A program made the translations under genes and the position numbers. Shown in pieces: positions 10,054 through 23,300 of a stretch of DNA of 64,000 nt (position 1 is its first letter; each line of letters begins with the position of its first letter). The stretch covers positions 257,964,001 to 258,028,000 of the forward strand of contig NC_092341.1 in NCBI RefSeq assembly GCF_046630445.1, read 5' to 3'. The notes under the pieces were generated by a model. The model was not told the DNA's origin, did not search any database, and worked only from the letters and a program-made list of their open reading frames with translations. Source of the DNA: Rutidosis leptorrhynchoides. Lineage: Eukaryota > Streptophyta > Magnoliopsida > Asterales > Asteraceae.

Positions 10054-13000
10054 TTAGTTAGCTGTGGTATCGAAATTGTGATTAACTTCGTTGTCGACTT
10101 CCATCGGACCATGTATGTAATGTTTAACTCTGTGACCATTAACTTTAAATTCAATCCCATTTGAATTCATCAATTCTATCGTTCCGTATGGGAAAACTCT
10201 TTTGACTATAAATGGTCCAGACCATCTTGATTTCAATTTTCCAGGAAATAGCTTGAATCGTGAATTGAAAAGAAGAACTCTGTCTCCTTCTTTAAATTCT
10301 TTTGAACTTCTGATTCTTTTATCATGCCATTTCTTCGTTCTTTCTTTGTAGATTAACGAATTTTCGTATGCTTCATGTCTTAATTCTTCTAATTCGTTTA
10401 GTTGACTTAATCGTAGACGTCCGGCTTCATGTAAATCAAGATTACATGTCTTCAAAGCCCAAAATGCTTTGTGTTCAATTTCTACTGGAAGATGACATGC
10501 TTTTCCATACACAAGTCTAAAAGGTGTGGTTCCAATTGGAGTTTTGTAGGCTGTTCTAAAAGCCCAGAGTGCATCCTCCAATTTAATGGACCATTCCTTT
10601 GAATTTGATCCTACGGTTTTCTCAAGAATACGTTTTAAAGCTCGGTTTGTATTTTCAACTTGTCCACTTGTTTGTGGATGATATGCGGTGGAGATTTTAT
10701 GAGTTACTCCATATCTTTTAAGAACTTTCTCAAGTTGATTATTACAAAAATGAGTACCCCGATCACTTATTAAAGCTTTCGGTGTTCCAAACCTTGCAAA
10801 AAGACGTTTTAAAAAGTTTACTACAACTCGTGCATCGTTAGTTGGGAGAGCTTGTGCTTCCGCCCATTTAGATACATAATCAATGGCTACGAGTATATAT
10901 AGATTATTATGAGATTTTGGAAATGGACCCATAAAGTCAATACCCCAAATGTCAAATACTTCACATACTTGGATGACATTTTGTGGCATTTCATCACGTT
11001 GACTTATTTTTCCGGCCCTTTGACATGCATCACAGGATTTGCAAAGAAGGTGTGCGTCTTTGTAAATTGTAGGCCAATAGAATCCAGCTTCATAAACTTT
11101 TCTTGCTGTTAGTTGAGGCCCATAATGCCCTCCTGTTGGTCCTGTGTGACAATGGTTTAAAATTTTTCTAGCTTCATCTCCAAATACACATCGGCGTATT
11201 ATTCCATCGGGACAACTTTTAAACAGATGTGGATCTTCCCAGAAATAGTGTTTTATATCACTGAAGAATTTCTTTCGTCTTTGGTACGATAATCCTTTTT
11301 CAAGGAATCCACAAACTAAGTAGTTTGCATAGTCTGCAAACCATGGGATTTCTTTATAATCTATCTTCAATAGATATTCATCAGGAAAGTTGTCTTGTAT
11401 GGCCGATTCATTCAGAACTTCTAATTCGGGATTTTCAAGACGAGAAAGATGATCAGCAGCGAGATTTTCTGCTCCTTTTTTATCTCGGATTTCAATATCA
11501 AACTCTTGTAAGAGTAAGATCCAACGGATTAATCTTGGTTTAGCATCTTGTTTTGAAAATAGGTATTTAAGAGCAGAATGGTCGGTATAGACCACCGTTT
11601 TTGCTAGAACTAGATATGATCGAAATTTGTCAAAAGCAAAGACAATAGCAAGGAGTTCTTTTTCAGTAGTTGTATAGTTCGTTTGTGCTCCTTGTAATGT
11701 CTTACTAGCATAATATATAGGTTGAAATCGTTTTTCAATCCTTTGTCCTAAAACGGCTCCCATTGCAAAATCACTTGCATCGCACATTAGTTCAAATGGT
11801 AGATTCCAATTTGGTGTTATCATGATCGGTGCATTAGTGAGTTTTTCTTTAAGAATATTAAAAGATTTGATACATTCATCTGAAAAGATGAATGGCGCAT
11901 CCTTTTCTAGGAGTTTATTCATAGGAGTGGCAATTTTAGAAAAATCTTTTATGAAACGTCGGTAAAAACCGGCATGCCCTAGAAAACTCCTAACTCCTCT
12001 AACATTTGTGGGATGTGGAAGTTTAGCAATTACATCTACTTTAGCTCTATCCACTTCAATTCCTTCTTTTGAAATTTTATGTCCAAGAACGATGCCTTCT
12101 TTAACCATGAAATGGCATTTCTCCCAATTAAGTACTAGATTTGATTTTTCGCATCTAATTAGCATTCGTTCCAGATTAACTAGACATGATTTAAATGTAT
12201 CACCGAAGACTGAAAAGTCATCCATGAATACTTCCATGCATTCTTCTATCATGTCGTGAAAAATCGCCATCATGCACCTTTGAAAGGTTGCAGGGGCGTT
12301 ACAAAGTCCAAATGGCATGCGTTTGTAAGCAAAAGTACCATAAGGGCACGTGAATGTGGTTTTCTCTTGATCTTCGGGTGCTATTGGAATTTGAAAATAT
12401 CCGGAAAATCCATCTAGAAAACAATAGTAACTATTTCCGGCTAATCTTTCCAACATTTGATCTATGAAAGGTAAGGGAAAGTGATCTTTTCTGGTGGCGT
12501 CATTTAATTTTCTATAATCAATACATACACGCCATCCTGTTACAGTCCTAGTAGGAATAAGCTCATTTTTCTCATTTGTAATGACAGTCATACCACCCTT
12601 CTTAGGCACGCATTGAACTGGGCTTACCCATGGACTATCAGAAATTGGATATATCAAACCTGCATCTAGCAGTTTAATAATCTCTTTCTTAACTACATCT
12701 TGCATATTAGGATTTAGTCTTCGTTGGCGTTGCACATACGTTTTATGACCTTCTTCCATAAGGATTTTATGTGTGCAATACGAAGGACTTATTCCTTTAA
12801 TATCATGAATCTTCCATGCAATGGCTGGTTTATGAGCTTTCAACACAGAAATGAGTTGTGATTTCTCATTTTCAGTAAGAGAAGACGATATTATTACAGG
12901 TAATTCAGATTCACCATGTAAATAAGCGTATTCCAAATGGTTTGGAAGTGGCTTTAACTCTAATTTCGGAGGTTCTTCTATCGATGATTTATATCGATAT

Positions 13001-15660
13001 CTGTCTTCTTCTTTTAGCATTTGAATTTCTTCTGTTGTTGGTTCATATCCATTAGCTATAAGTGTAGCTAACATTTCAGCTTCATCAATTGGTTCATTAC
13101 CTTCTCCTAAAGAACATTCTCCTGTTCCTTGTAATTCTGGAAATTCTTTTAATAATTCTGCATGTGCATCTATAGTTTGAATATAATAACATGTATCATC
13201 TGCAGATTGTGGTTGTTGCATTGCTCTATCAACTGAAAAGGTAACACTCTCATCCTCTATACTTAGGGTCAGTTTCTTACCGAACACGTCTATCATTGCT
13301 TTAGCCGTGTTTAAGAATGGTCTTCCTAATATGAGAGGAACTTGAGAATCTTCTTCCATGTCCAAAACAACAAAATCTACTGGAAATACTAAAGTACCAA
13401 CTTTAACTAGCATGTTCTCCATTATCCCTCTAGGATATTTTATTGATCTATCGGCTAGTTGTATGCTTATTCTGGTTGGTTTCAATTCTCCAAGGTCTAG
13501 TTTAGCGTATAGTGAATACGGCATTAAATTTATACTAGCACCTAAATCAGCCAATGCTTCTATTGAACTAAGACTACCCAGAAAACATGGAATTGTGAAA
13601 CTTCCTGGATCAGATAGTTTTTCTGGTATCTTATTCAACAGCACTGCTGAACAATTAGCATTCATAGTAACAGCCGAGAGTTCTTCCATTTTCTTTCTAT
13701 TCGTGATTAGATCTTTCAAGAATTTAGCATACCTTGGCATTCCTGAAATTACATCAATGAAAGGAAGATTTACATTTATCTGTTTAAACATATCCAAGAA
13801 TTTGGATTGCTCGGCTTCAAGTTTTTCCTTCTTCATTTTACTCGGGTAAGGAAGTGGTGGTTGGTATGGTTTAACATAAGGTTTAGCCTTAACTATGTTA
13901 TCTTCATTAACCTTTTCAACTACCGGTTCTTTTTCCTTATCTTGATCAGGTTGTGGTTCTTGTGTAGTAGGAATAGTTTCATCAGAAGTTACAGGTATTT
14001 CAGGTGATTTAAGTGTTGTACCACTTCTTGTGGTAATAGCTTTAGCTGTTTCATTCCGGGGGTTAGCATTTGTATCACTAGGTAAACTTCCCGGTTTTCT
14101 TTCACCTATTAACCTTGCTAGGTTACTTACTTCTTGTTCCAGATTTTGAATAGAAGCTTGTTGATTTCTAAATGCTTGAGCATTTTGTTCATTGGTTTGT
14201 TTTTGAGATGTGAAAAACTGCGTTTGAGTTTCAACTAGCTTCGTCATCATATCTTCTAAATTCGGCTTTTTATCATCGGTTTGTTGTGGTGGTTTGTTTT
14301 GAAAATTCGGTCTTTGCTGATTGTAAGTATTATTGGATACTTGTTGATTGCTAGGACCTTGTTGGTTGTTGTATGGAATATTTCGGTTATAATTCTGGTT
14401 TTGATTGTAAATCGGTCTTGGCGGTTGATAATTATTCTGATAATTATTTCCAGGCCTTTGGTTTATGTATGAAATATTCTCTCTTTGTTCCATTGTTAAT
14501 TCAATACTGAGACAATCTTTTGTCAAATGTGGTCCTCCACACTGCTCACAACTAATTCGTATAGCATGAATATCTTTAGTCATCTTTTCCATTCGTCTCT
14601 CGAAAGCATCTATCTTTGCGGAAATGGAATCTAAGTCATGGCTAGAATCGGCTCTAGCTGCTTTAGATGATCTAATGATGTCTTTTTCTTGGTGCCACTC
14701 ATGTGAGTGGGAAGCAGTATTATCAATAATTTTGTAAGCATCAGTTTCGGTTTTCTTCATAATAGAACCACCAGCTGCTATATCTATGTCTTTTCTTGTA
14801 GTGATGTCGCATCCTTGGTAGAATATTTGTACTATTTGACAGGTGTCTAAACCATGTTGCGGACATCCTCTTAACAACTTTCCATATCTTGTCCACGCCT
14901 CATATAGAGTTTCATTTGGCTTTTGTGTGAACGTAACAATTTCTGCTTGAAGTCTTACGGCTTTAGATGCAGGAAAGAATTGTTTAAGAAATTTGTCAAT
15001 TAAAACATCCCATGTATCGATCGCCCCTTCAGGTAACGATTCCAACCAATCTTTGGCTTCTCCCTTTAAAGTCCAGGGAAATAACATGAGATATATCTGT
15101 TCATCCTCCACTTCTCGTATTTTAAATAGTGTGCAGATCCTATTAAAGGTACGTAGATGTTCATTTGGATCTTCCTTCGGCGCACCACTAAATTGGCATT
15201 GATTAGTCACCATGTGTAGAATTTGTCCTTTGATTTCATAATCTGGCGCATTAATGTCTGGATGAGTAATTGCGTGACCTTGGCCAGTGCGTTTAGCTCT
15301 CATTCGGTCTTCCATACTTAAAGGTTCCAGATTCTCCATAATTGAATTTGTTGAATCGGTATCACTGAATGATTCTGATTTAATGGTTCGTTCCTCAACA
15401 ATCTCTGTTTGAATGATTGGTGGTTCCGGAGGAAAGTTTAGTGGTTCAGGATCTATGAACCGTTCCTGAATATTTTCTGGATTCTCAATTGTGATATTGT
15501 TTTCAAAAACTGGATTATCGGAAATTTGAGTTGAAGTACTCGGTCGACTTGATGACGAGTCTAAAGAAAAATCAACGGCGGTTATATTTGTTAAACGATG
15601 TCTTGATCGAGTTACAGGTGGTGAACGTACAAAAGGTGGTGAACGTCTTGCTCGGTGCAT
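10054..15660 (-). CDS. Athila-like gag-pol polyprotein (element C), intact
   Basis: 1,868 codons without a stop. Order: proline/serine-rich N-terminus; gag capsid-like region (about 165-290); zinc knuckle [13 protein letters not shown] (371-383, CX2CX3HX4C); Asn/Gln-rich linker; aspartic protease with DLGA (705-708) in place of the usual DSGA/DTGA, as commonly seen in Athila; reverse transcriptase with [12 protein letters not shown] and the active-site FMDD (1145-1148); RNase H (about 1280-1400, CDAS and YTDHSAL motifs); integrase with HHCC-type zinc region and D1575, D1633, E1669 (exact DX35E spacing); C-terminal region ending about 1868. No chromodomain is visible. The stop codon overlaps a TAAGTGTGGGGAG motif (10,056-10,044). 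Intact frame and near-identical LTRs suggest recent activity. Confidence 0.93.
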   Translation of the reverse strand: MHRARRSPPFVRSPPVTRSRHRLTNITAVDFSLDSSSSRPSTSTQISDNPVFENNITIENPENIQERFIDPEPLNFPPEPPIIQTEIVEERTIKSESFSDTDSTNSIMENLEPLSMEDRMRAKRTGQGHAITHPDINAPDYEIKGQILHMVTNQCQFSGAPKEDPNEHLRTFNRICTLFKIREVEDEQIYLMLFPWTLKGEAKDWLESLPEGAIDTWDVLIDKFLKQFFPASKAVRLQAEIVTFTQKPNETLYEAWTRYGKLLRGCPQHGLDTCQIVQIFYQGCDITTRKDIDIAAGGSIMKKTETDAYKIIDNTASHSHEWHQEKDIIRSSKAARADSSHDLDSISAKIDAFERRMEKMTKDIHAIRISCEQCGGPHLTKDCLSIELTMEQRENISYINQRPGNNYQNNYQPPRPIYNQNQNYNRNIPYNNQQGPSNQQVSNNTYNQQRPNFQNKPPQQTDDKKPNLEDMMTKLVETQTQFFTSQKQTNEQNAQAFRNQQASIQNLEQEVSNLARLIGERKPGSLPSDTNANPRNETAKAITTRSGTTLKSPEIPVTSDETIPTTQEPQPDQDKEKEPVVEKVNEDNIVKAKPYVKPYQPPLPYPSKMKKEKLEAEQSKFLDMFKQINVNLPFIDVISGMPRYAKFLKDLITNRKKMEELSAVTMNANCSAVLLNKIPEKLSDPGSFTIPCFLGSLSSIEALADLGASINLMPYSLYAKLDLGELKPTRISIQLADRSIKYPRGIMENMLVKVGTLVFPVDFVVLDMEEDSQVPLILGRPFLNTAKAMIDVFGKKLTLSIEDESVTFSVDRAMQQPQSADDTCYYIQTIDAHAELLKEFPELQGTGECSLGEGNEPIDEAEMLATLIANGYEPTTEEIQMLKEEDRYRYKSSIEEPPKLELKPLPNHLEYAYLHGESELPVIISSSLTENEKSQLISVLKAHKPAIAWKIHDIKGISPSYCTHKILMEEGHKTYVQRQRRLNPNMQDVVKKEIIKLLDAGLIYPISDSPWVSPVQCVPKKGGMTVITNEKNELIPTRTVTGWRVCIDYRKLNDATRKDHFPLPFIDQMLERLAGNSYYCFLDGFSGYFQIPIAPEDQEKTTFTCPYGTFAYKRMPFGLCNAPATFQRCMMAIFHDMIEECMEVFMDDFSVFGDTFKSCLVNLERMLIRCEKSNLVLNWEKCHFMVKEGIVLGHKISKEGIEVDRAKVDVIAKLPHPTNVRGVRSFLGHAGFYRRFIKDFSKIATPMNKLLEKDAPFIFSDECIKSFNILKEKLTNAPIMITPNWNLPFELMCDASDFAMGAVLGQRIEKRFQPIYYASKTLQGAQTNYTTTEKELLAIVFAFDKFRSYLVLAKTVVYTDHSALKYLFSKQDAKPRLIRWILLLQEFDIEIRDKKGAENLAADHLSRLENPELEVLNESAIQDNFPDEYLLKIDYKEIPWFADYANYLVCGFLEKGLSYQRRKKFFSDIKHYFWEDPHLFKSCPDGIIRRCVFGDEARKILNHCHTGPTGGHYGPQLTARKVYEAGFYWPTIYKDAHLLCKSCDACQRAGKISQRDEMPQNVIQVCEVFDIWGIDFMGPFPKSHNNLYILVAIDYVSKWAEAQALPTNDARVVVNFLKRLFARFGTPKALISDRGTHFCNNQLEKVLKRYGVTHKISTAYHPQTSGQVENTNRALKRILEKTVGSNSKEWSIKLEDALWAFRTAYKTPIGTTPFRLVYGKACHLPVEIEHKAFWALKTCNLDLHEAGRLRLSQLNELEELRHEAYENSLIYKERTKKWHDKRIRSSKEFKEGDRVLLFNSRFKLFPGKLKSRWSGPFIVKRVFPYGTIELMNSNGIEFKVNGHRVKHYIHGPMEVDNEVNHNFDTTAN

Positions 15661-17049
15661 TCACAGAATATCCTATTAGTTTTTAAAAGGAAAGAAAAAT
15701 TATAATAAGTTATCCAATCAATAGACTTTTCTGATTTTGCCCACGTTTCGAATAGCCAAAAGATGCAGCAGAGGGGCAGGATTCGTTTGGTCTCAATATA
15801 ATTGAGGACTGTTTGGCTCCAATAACCCGGTCCACGTACAAATCCAACTATTACTACGAACCAGAAAATTTTGATGTCTATCAATTTAACCACTTAAAAT
15901 AAATTTTCGTAATTTTAAGAAATTTAGATAAGAAGTAGAAAAAATTCTAAGTCCTAAAAACTAGAATAGCGAGAAATAAGAGAGAAAAAGAGTTCGTCGC
16001 AAAAGGTCGAAAAAAAAAAAAAAATATGGTTGAAAAATAAAAGGTGACGGAAAAATAAAAGAAACTTATAAAAACTTAAAAATACTTTACTAATTTAACC
16101 TTATTACTACAACTAACTTAAAATTATAATCGCAAATTGAAATTACTAATTGGAATGATAATTGATACATAGTAAAAGGTCTAAAAATATTAAAGCTTAC
16201 AGGAAAAACTAAATCCCAAATGGAAATAACTTAAAAAGAAACTAAAACTTAAAAAGGCGTCGCAAAATTCTAAAGCACCTAAATCTTAGTCTAAAGAAAA
16301 AGCACTTAAGGAATTCTACGGCAAAGCCTAAAAATCTAGGAGTAAAAATAACTATAGCAAAAACTAAGTTTAAAATTAAATATGAGCTAAAAAATACAAA
16401 TATTACGCTACAACGATTAAAAAGGTACAAAATATAAAAATATACAAAAAGTTGTAAAAAGTACAATTTTTATAAAAATATTATTTTTATATTATTTATT
16501 TTACTAAACTATTAATTTTACAATTTAATAAAAACTTATTAAAACTAAATATATAAATATAAAGTAAAAAGTAAAAAACTAAAATTAATATTAATAATAA
16601 TAATAATTAAGTTAAATAATAATAATAATAATTAAAACTCCGTAATTAATGCAACTTTAGGGTTTTGTCCGTGTGTCAGAAGACCTCCGCGAGTCGCGGC
16701 AAATAAAGAGGAAAACCCCGCAAGTCGCGGGGTTCAGAAAAACAGTTGACAGGTTTCACTTTTACGCGTTTTTCTTTATTTTTTTTTTTTTATTTTCTTT
16801 TTTCTGTTTTTAGTTTAAATAAACGATTTTTAATAAAATTTATATTTTTATAAATTAAAATAAAGATAAAGAAACTTATAAAACTTAAATATTTAACAAA
16901 ATCCTAAAAATACTTATATTTTTGTTTTTCTTTTTATATTTTTGAATAATTAAAACGTAATTTTTACAAAAACGACTTTTAATAAAAGTAGATAAAAATC
17001 TTTTTTTTTTTTTATATATTAGCGTTGCGCTTCCGGCTTTTAAGATAGT
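15661..17049 (-). other. Element C leader between primer site and gag
   Basis: About 1.4 kb and AT-rich, holding AAT microsatellite runs (about 16,590-16,635), the palindrome pair at 16,685-16,732, and a 93-codon frame (15,893-15,612) overlapping the gag start out of frame, with no recognisable similarity. Long leaders are usual in Athila. Confidence 0.7.
16685..16732 (-). repeat. Third palindrome pair of element C (leader copy)
   Basis: CTCCGCGAGTCGCGG at 16,685-16,699 and CCCCGCAAGTCGCGGGG at 16,716-16,732, separated by 16 bp. The second copy has G:C outer pairs that keep the self-complementary arms except for one internal A, a partly compensated variant. No TATA-like sequence follows it. 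Confidence 0.7.
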
Positions 17050-17067
17050 TCCCCGGCAGCGGCGCCA
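17050..17067 (-). promoter_or_regulatory. Element C primer binding site, tRNA-Asp type
   Basis: The minus strand reads TGGCGCCGCTGCCGGGGA. Plant tRNA-Asp(GTC) 3' ends give TGGCGCCGTTGCCGGGGA, so there is one mismatch in 18. It lies 8 nt from the 5' LTR. tRNA-Asp priming is a known trait of Athila. Confidence 0.85.
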
Positions 17068-17075
17068 AAAATACT

Positions 17076-19074
17076 TGATGTTTCGCGAGGTGTATATAAA
17101 ATAGTTATTAAATTTTAGCAGAAAATACTATTAAATACGATACAATTTTACACAAGATATTTATTTATTTATAGAATGGATATACTTAAACCTTGCTACA
17201 ACACTTATAGGCAGTGTACCTAATCGTACAGTAGTGTAGTTTTTAGTAAGTCCGGTTCGTTCCACAGGGAAATCTTTAAGCAAAGCTCAACGCTATATTA
17301 GTTTACTTTTATAAAAATACAAATATATATATAAGTGATATTATTATTATAAAGGGGGGTTTTTACCGTTTAATGACCGGTTTGTCGATTTTAAAACTTT
17401 AGTCGCAGTTAAAACCTAATGTAAAATATAAAATAAATACAAGACTTTAAATTAAAGCGTAAAGTAAATAACGATAATGAAATTGCGAATAATAAAAATG
17501 CGATAAAAATTAAATTGCGATAATTAAAAAGTACGATAATTAAAAGTGCGATAAAATGAAATAACAATAAATAAAAGTGCGATAATTAGAAGTGCAATTA
17601 AATATAAAATAAAGGAAATTAAATATGAAATAAAAGAATTATGCTTATTTAAACTTCCGTAATCATGATGTTTGACGTGTTGATTTTAGTTTTATGCCCA
17701 TGGGTTAATTGTCCTTTGTCCTGGATTATTCAATATGTCCGTCTGGTTTTTGTCCATAACAGTCCATCAGTCATAAATATAAATTGCAAGTGTCCTTGTC
17801 AAATTATTATTATACCCGAAGATAAATATTCCAACTAATTGGGGATTCGAATTGTAACAAGGTTTTAATACTTTGTTTAATGAATACACCAGGTTATCGA
17901 CTGCGTGTAAACCAAGGTTTTACTACTTTGTTAACAATTACACCAATTACCCTTGAATGTAATTTCACCCCTGTTTTAATTATTCTAGTGGCTATTAATC
18001 CATTCCCGTGTCCGGTTAAATGAACGATTATTCGTACATATAAATACCCCGCCCATCGTGTCCGATCGAGTGTATATGGTAATTTATAGGGACGCCCAAT
18101 TGTAAATCTTTATATTAACATTAACAAACTTTCATTTAGTTAAACAAATATAAAGCCCATTAATAGCCCATAGTCTAGTTTCCACAAGTGTCGTTCTTTT
18201 GTCCAAACCCCAATTATGGTACAAAGCCCAATTACCCAATTTTAGTAATTAGCCCAACATCATGATTACTTCGTTTTAAACAAGCATAATAATAACTTAG
18301 CTACGAGACATTAATATAAAAAGGTTGAACATAACTTACAATGATTAAAAATAGCGTAGCGTTACACGGACAGAATTTCGACTTACACCCTTACAACATT
18401 CGCTAACATACCCTTATTATTAGAATTATAATTAAAATTAAAATATAAATTATAAATATAAATATATTACGTATATATTGAGAGAGAGATTGAGAAAATA
18501 GATGATATTTTTGATCAGAATTCGGGTTGATTTATAGCCAGGAATGATTTTTGGGGCTCCGCGACTCGCGGCAAAATGGCCTTCAAACTCCGCGAGTCGC
18601 GGAGAGGTATTTTCATTTTACACCCTTGGAGTTTCTGGCTGCCGACGGTTTTAATAATATATATATATAATATATATATAATTAATATAATTAATTATAT
18701 ATTATATTATATTTATATACATAGTTAACTTGTAATTTTTAGTCCGTTGCGTCGAGCGTTAAGAGTTGACTCTGGTCCCGGTTCCGGTTTTTCGAACGTC
18801 CTTGCGTACAATTTAATATCTTGTACTTTGCGTTTTGAATCTTGTACTCTTGTGATTTCGAGACGTTTCTTATCAATAATTGGAACCTTTTTGATTGTCT
18901 TTTGTTCTTTTGAGCTTTTTGGTCGTTTGCGTCTTCAAATCGTCAAATCTGTCTTTTGTCTTCACCTTTTATTATTTAAACGAATATCACTTGTAAATAG
19001 AACAATTGCAACTAAAAGCTTGTCTTTCTTGAGGAATAATGCTATGAAATATATGTTCGTTTTTAGCATTATCA
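17076..19074 (-). repeat. Element C 5' LTR
   Basis: 1,999 bp and the same length as 2,225-4,223. The single difference found by eye is at 18,945 (A against G). The promoter-like block is at 18,530-18,604: TATAAAT at 18,536-18,530, palindromes at 18,557-18,571 and 18,588-18,604. Confidence 0.95.
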
Positions 19075-19079
19075 AATTT
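19075..19079. repeat. Target site duplication of element C (right)
   Basis: AATTT, matching 2,220-2,224. Confidence 0.95.
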
Positions 19080-20282
19080 ATGAAAAATAAAACACAAGAA
19101 AGTGGTCTGGGGACTGCGCGGCGCGCGCAAGAGTGCGTGGCGCGCGTTACAATGTGGAACCAGGTCAGAAATCAGTCCAGGGGTTAAGCATTTTCACTTC
19201 ACCATGTGCGCGGTGTGCGACAGGATGCGCGGCGCGCGTTCCTGGAATAAGTGCTGGTTGCAGTATTTTGTTAAGTCTCGAACCAAAACTCAAATTAACA
19301 TAACACATGAACCGGAAACATTCAAAACGCATGCCATATATCGTTGGAAAGGTAATTTGATGAGGAACATAACTAGACACATTTCATCAATCAAAACATC
19401 ATTTACAATATACAAAACTAAGTTGAAAGCTCATTAAATGTTCACCATTAATGCTTTTAAGTTCATAAATGCACATTTATGGTTCGGGAATTAAATGCAT
19501 ACATATAATACGCCGTTTCGTAGGTAATTACGCATACAATACAACTAAAAACTTACAATTAACATTGCAAAGTATTCAATGCATCAAAAATCCATTTTAC
19601 TTCTATCAAACCCTAATTTAAAATCACAAATTTAACAATTATGTTTATGAAGCTAATCCATGCCAACCTACATATCAAATTGAAGCTAGTGATGCTAGGA
19701 ACACATTTAATACATGCACTTTTAACATCTAACAACATTTAAGCAATCGAATCTCAAAATCAAACACACCCATTTCAAGTTTAAGCTAGTTACATCAAAA
19801 TGACGAGAACAAGCATATAAATCATATATTCATGTTAGACTTGAGCCATAGATACTAATTAACACTTTTATAAGTCAAAATTATCAAGAACACAAAATCT
19901 AGTGTTTTTAGAAAGTTACCCAAATGAGATGAAGTTGGTATGGAATCGAAGAGGAAGTTGCAAGGATTCCAAATATGTAATTTGTTTTGATGTTGGCTTG
20001 CTAGATCGAAAATGGATGATGAATCTTTGTAGTTAGGGTTTGAGAGAAAAGTAAAAGTATTGAGATGGAGATGGGAGGTGAATGAATGGTGGGAGGTGGG
20101 TTTGACTAGTTCACTAGTCACCACTTTGCCCACTTGACAACATTAGTCCCTCAAGTTTAAAAGCGAGTGCGTGAATTACTAAACGAGATATTTTAAAACG
20201 CGTATTAACGGAAGATGTTAAAATTATATAACGGAATTTCAAATAGTAACGGAAGGTAAACGGAAAAAGGTGGGATGTTACA
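19080..20282 (-). repeat. Element B 3' LTR, part 2
   Basis: Counterpart of 26,353-27,537, ending ...GGGATGTTACA. It has a GC-rich block (19,114-19,149 and 19,206-19,240) with repeated TGCGCGGCGCGCG-like units. The other LTR lacks 18 bp of this block and has lost several CpGs. C inserted about 35 bp from this block, in AT-rich sequence. Confidence 0.85.
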
Positions 20283-20319
20283 TTACCTACTCCTTAAAAG
20301 AAATTTCGTCCCGAAATTT
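20283..20319 (-). promoter_or_regulatory. Element B 3' stem motif and polypurine tract
   Basis: In minus orientation the inverted repeat AAATTTCG-GGA-CGAAATTT (20,319-20,301) is followed by AAGGAGTAGGTAA directly before the LTR. D (38,517) and A (44,724) have the same stem in the same place. Confidence 0.7.
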
Positions 20320-23300
20320 AAGTAGGCGTAGTAGTCGTTGTTTCTTCCTCGAGATCTAGCGTTTCTAAATCCGCGAATAGATGAGGGTATTTCCTTTACA
20401 TTTGATCTTGTCTTTCCCAAGTAAACTCGAGTCCTCTTTTGGTGTTCCAACGGACTTTGACAATCGGAATTCGGCTTTGTTTTAGCGTTTTGACGGAGTG
20501 GTCCACAATTTCAACCTGTTCTTCCACAAAATGGAGTTTGTCATCAATAGTAAGCTCCTCGAGAGGGATGACGAGTTCGGGTTCAGCAAAACACTTCTTC
20601 AAATTTGATACATGGAAAGTAGGATGAACGGATCTCAGTTGAGGCGGAAGATCTAAACGATAAGCAACGGTTCCAACACGTTCCAAGATTTCGAAAGGAC
20701 CAATATACCGCGGATTTAGCTTCATACGTTTCCCGAAACGGATTACACCTTTCCAAGGTGCGACTTTTAACATTACATGATCACCGACTTGGAATTCGAG
20801 GTCGTTGCGTCTTTTGTCAGTATAGCTCTTTTGACGACTACGGGCCGTCCTAAGCCTATCTCAGATTTGAATGGTCTTCTCAGTTGTTTCATGAATGAGT
20901 TCGGGTCCGGTGATTTGTGTATTGCCTACTTCGGCCCAACAAAGAGGAGAACGACATTTTTGGCCATACAAAGCTTCGAAAGGTGTGGCGTTGATACTCG
21001 CGTGGTAACTATTGTTTTAGGAGAATTCGGCGAGAGGCAAGTGCTTGTCCCAAGCTTTTCCAAAGTCGATAACATAAGCCTGTAGCATGTCTTCCAAGGT
21101 TTGAATTGTGCGTTCACTTTGTCCGTCGGTTTGTGGATGATATGCGGTGCTCATGTCTAAACGCGTTCCCAACGCTTCTTGTAAAGTACGCCAAAATCTA
21201 GAAACAAAACGGCTATCTCGGTCAGAAATAATCGATAAAGGCACACCGTGACGGGCTACGATCTCTTTAATGTAAAGTTGTGCAAGTTTTTCCATGTTGT
21301 CGGTTTCCTTCATGGCTAGGAAGTGCGCGGATTTGGTGAGACGGTCAACAATAACCCAAATAGTATCGTAACCACCCACCGTCTTTGGTAGTTTGGTGAT
21401 AAAATCCATCGTTATCCTTTCCCACTTCCATTTCGGGATTTCGGGTTGTTGAAGTAGTCCGGATGGTCTTTGATGTTCGGCTTTGACTTTGGAGCAAGTT
21501 AGGCATTTTCCAACATAAGTAGCGACGTCCCTTTTAATGTTCGGCCACCAATATTGTTCCTTGAGGTTGTGGTACATCTTATTGGCACCGGGGTGAATCG
21601 AATATCTTGACTTATGGGCTTCATCTAAAATAAGGCTTCGTAGGTCCCCATAACTAGGTATCCAAATTCTTCCGGCAAAATATCGGAGTCCGGTTTCTTT
21701 AACTTCGAATCGAGAGGTGAGGACGTTCAAGTGTTCGAGAGAGATGTTTTCATCCTTGAGAACCTCGTCTTGGGCTACACGAATTTGACTATTGAGATTG
21801 GTGTGGATGGTGATGTTTAAAGCTCGGACACGAAGAGGCACCACTCTTTCTTTTCGACTTAAGGCATCGACTACTACATTTGCCTTTCCAGGATGGTAAC
21901 GAAGCTCACAATCGTAATCGTTCAAAGTTTCAATCCACCGTCGTTGTCTCATGTTTAGTTGCTTTTGGTCGAAGATGTATTGGAGGCTCTTGTGACCGGT
22001 GAAGATAGTACTCTTGGTTCCATAAAGATAGTGTCTCCACATTTTAAGTACAAAGACAACGGCTCCGAGTTCGAGATCATGTGTCGTATAGTTCCGTTCA
22101 TGAATTTTTAATTGTCGAGAGGCATAAGCAATGACTTTCTTTCGTTGCATCAATACACACCCAAAACCATGTTTCGGGGCATCGCAATATACAACAAAAT
22201 CATCATTGCCTTCGGGAAGTGACAAGATAGGAGCGGTGGTTAGCTTTTTCTTCAAGATTTGAAACGCGAATTCTTGCTCGGTCGCCCAAATGAATTTATT
22301 TCCTTTGTGAGTTAACGCAGTTAGAGGACGTGCAACCAAAGAGAAGTTTTCGATGAATCTACGATAGTACCCTGCGAGACTCAAGAATTGACGAATGTGA
22401 GTAGGAGTAGTAGGGGTCTCCCATTTGCTAATGGCTTCGATTTTCGATGGATCGACCTTAATACCTTGATCACTTACAACATGACCAAGAAATTAAACTT
22501 CCTTCAACCAAAATTCACACTTGGAGAATTTGGCATAGAGTCGTTCTTGTCTCAAGAGTTCGAGCACGAGTCGAAGGTGTTGTTCGTGTTCTTCTTCGCT
22601 TTTAGAATAGACCAAGATGTCATCGATGAACACAATAACAAATTTATCGAGATACGGTTTGCACACGTAGTTCATAAGGTCAATGAACACCCCCGGTGCA
22701 TTAGTGAGACCAAATGGCATTACAAGAAATTCATAACTACCATAACGAGTCCGGAAAGCGGTTTTGGAGACATCTTCCCCCTTAACCCTTAATTGATGAT
22801 AACCCGAGCGGAGATCGATTTTTGAATATACACGAGATCCTTGTAATTAATCAAAGAGGTCATCGATACGTGGAAGAGGATATCGGTTTTTAACCGTCAA
22901 TTTGTTTAGTTCATGATAGTCGATACATATTCGTAGGGATCCATCTTTCTTCTTAACGAATAAAATCGGAGCGCCCCATGGTGAATGGCTAGGTTGGATA
23001 AAACCACGGTCAAGTAGTTCTTGAATTTGACTTTGCAATTCTTGCATTTCGGATGGAGCAAGTCTATACGGTGCACGTGCTATCGGTGCGGCTCCCGGAA
23101 TAATATCGATTTGTAATTCAACCGGTTAATGAGGTGGAAGTCCCGGCAATTCGTCGGGAAATACATTGGAAAAGTCACTAACAATTGGCACATCATCGAT
23201 ATGCTTCTCGTCGATTTCAACTTTCTTAACGTGGGCTAGAATCGCGAAACAACCTTTACGAAGGTACTTTTCAACTTTAAGGCACGAGACGAGGTTGAGT

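Larger units (their letters stand above)
2225..19074 (-). mobile_element. Athila-like LTR retrotransposon C, young and apparently intact
   Basis: A 16,850-bp element on the minus strand with two 1,999-bp LTRs, a perfect 5-bp TSD, and a primer site complementary to the 3' end of tRNA-Asp (one mismatch), which is typical of Athila. An uninterrupted gag-pol is followed by a zinc-knuckle ORF and an env-position gene. The only LTR difference I found is G at 4,094 against A at 18,945, which implies very recent insertion. Gene order on the minus strand: 5' LTR, 1.4 kb leader, gag-pol, zinc-knuckle ORF, palindrome pair, spliced env-position ORF, 2 kb non-coding, 3' LTR. Confidence 0.95.

Noticed and set aside
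15612-15893. 93-codon frame overlapping the C gag start
   Set aside because: Out of frame with gag, in the leader, without similarity; kept only as a possible upstream ORF in the leader description.
17050-17067. Possible tRNA-Asp gene fragment
   Set aside because: Only the 18-nt primer binding site next to an LTR; no cloverleaf around it.
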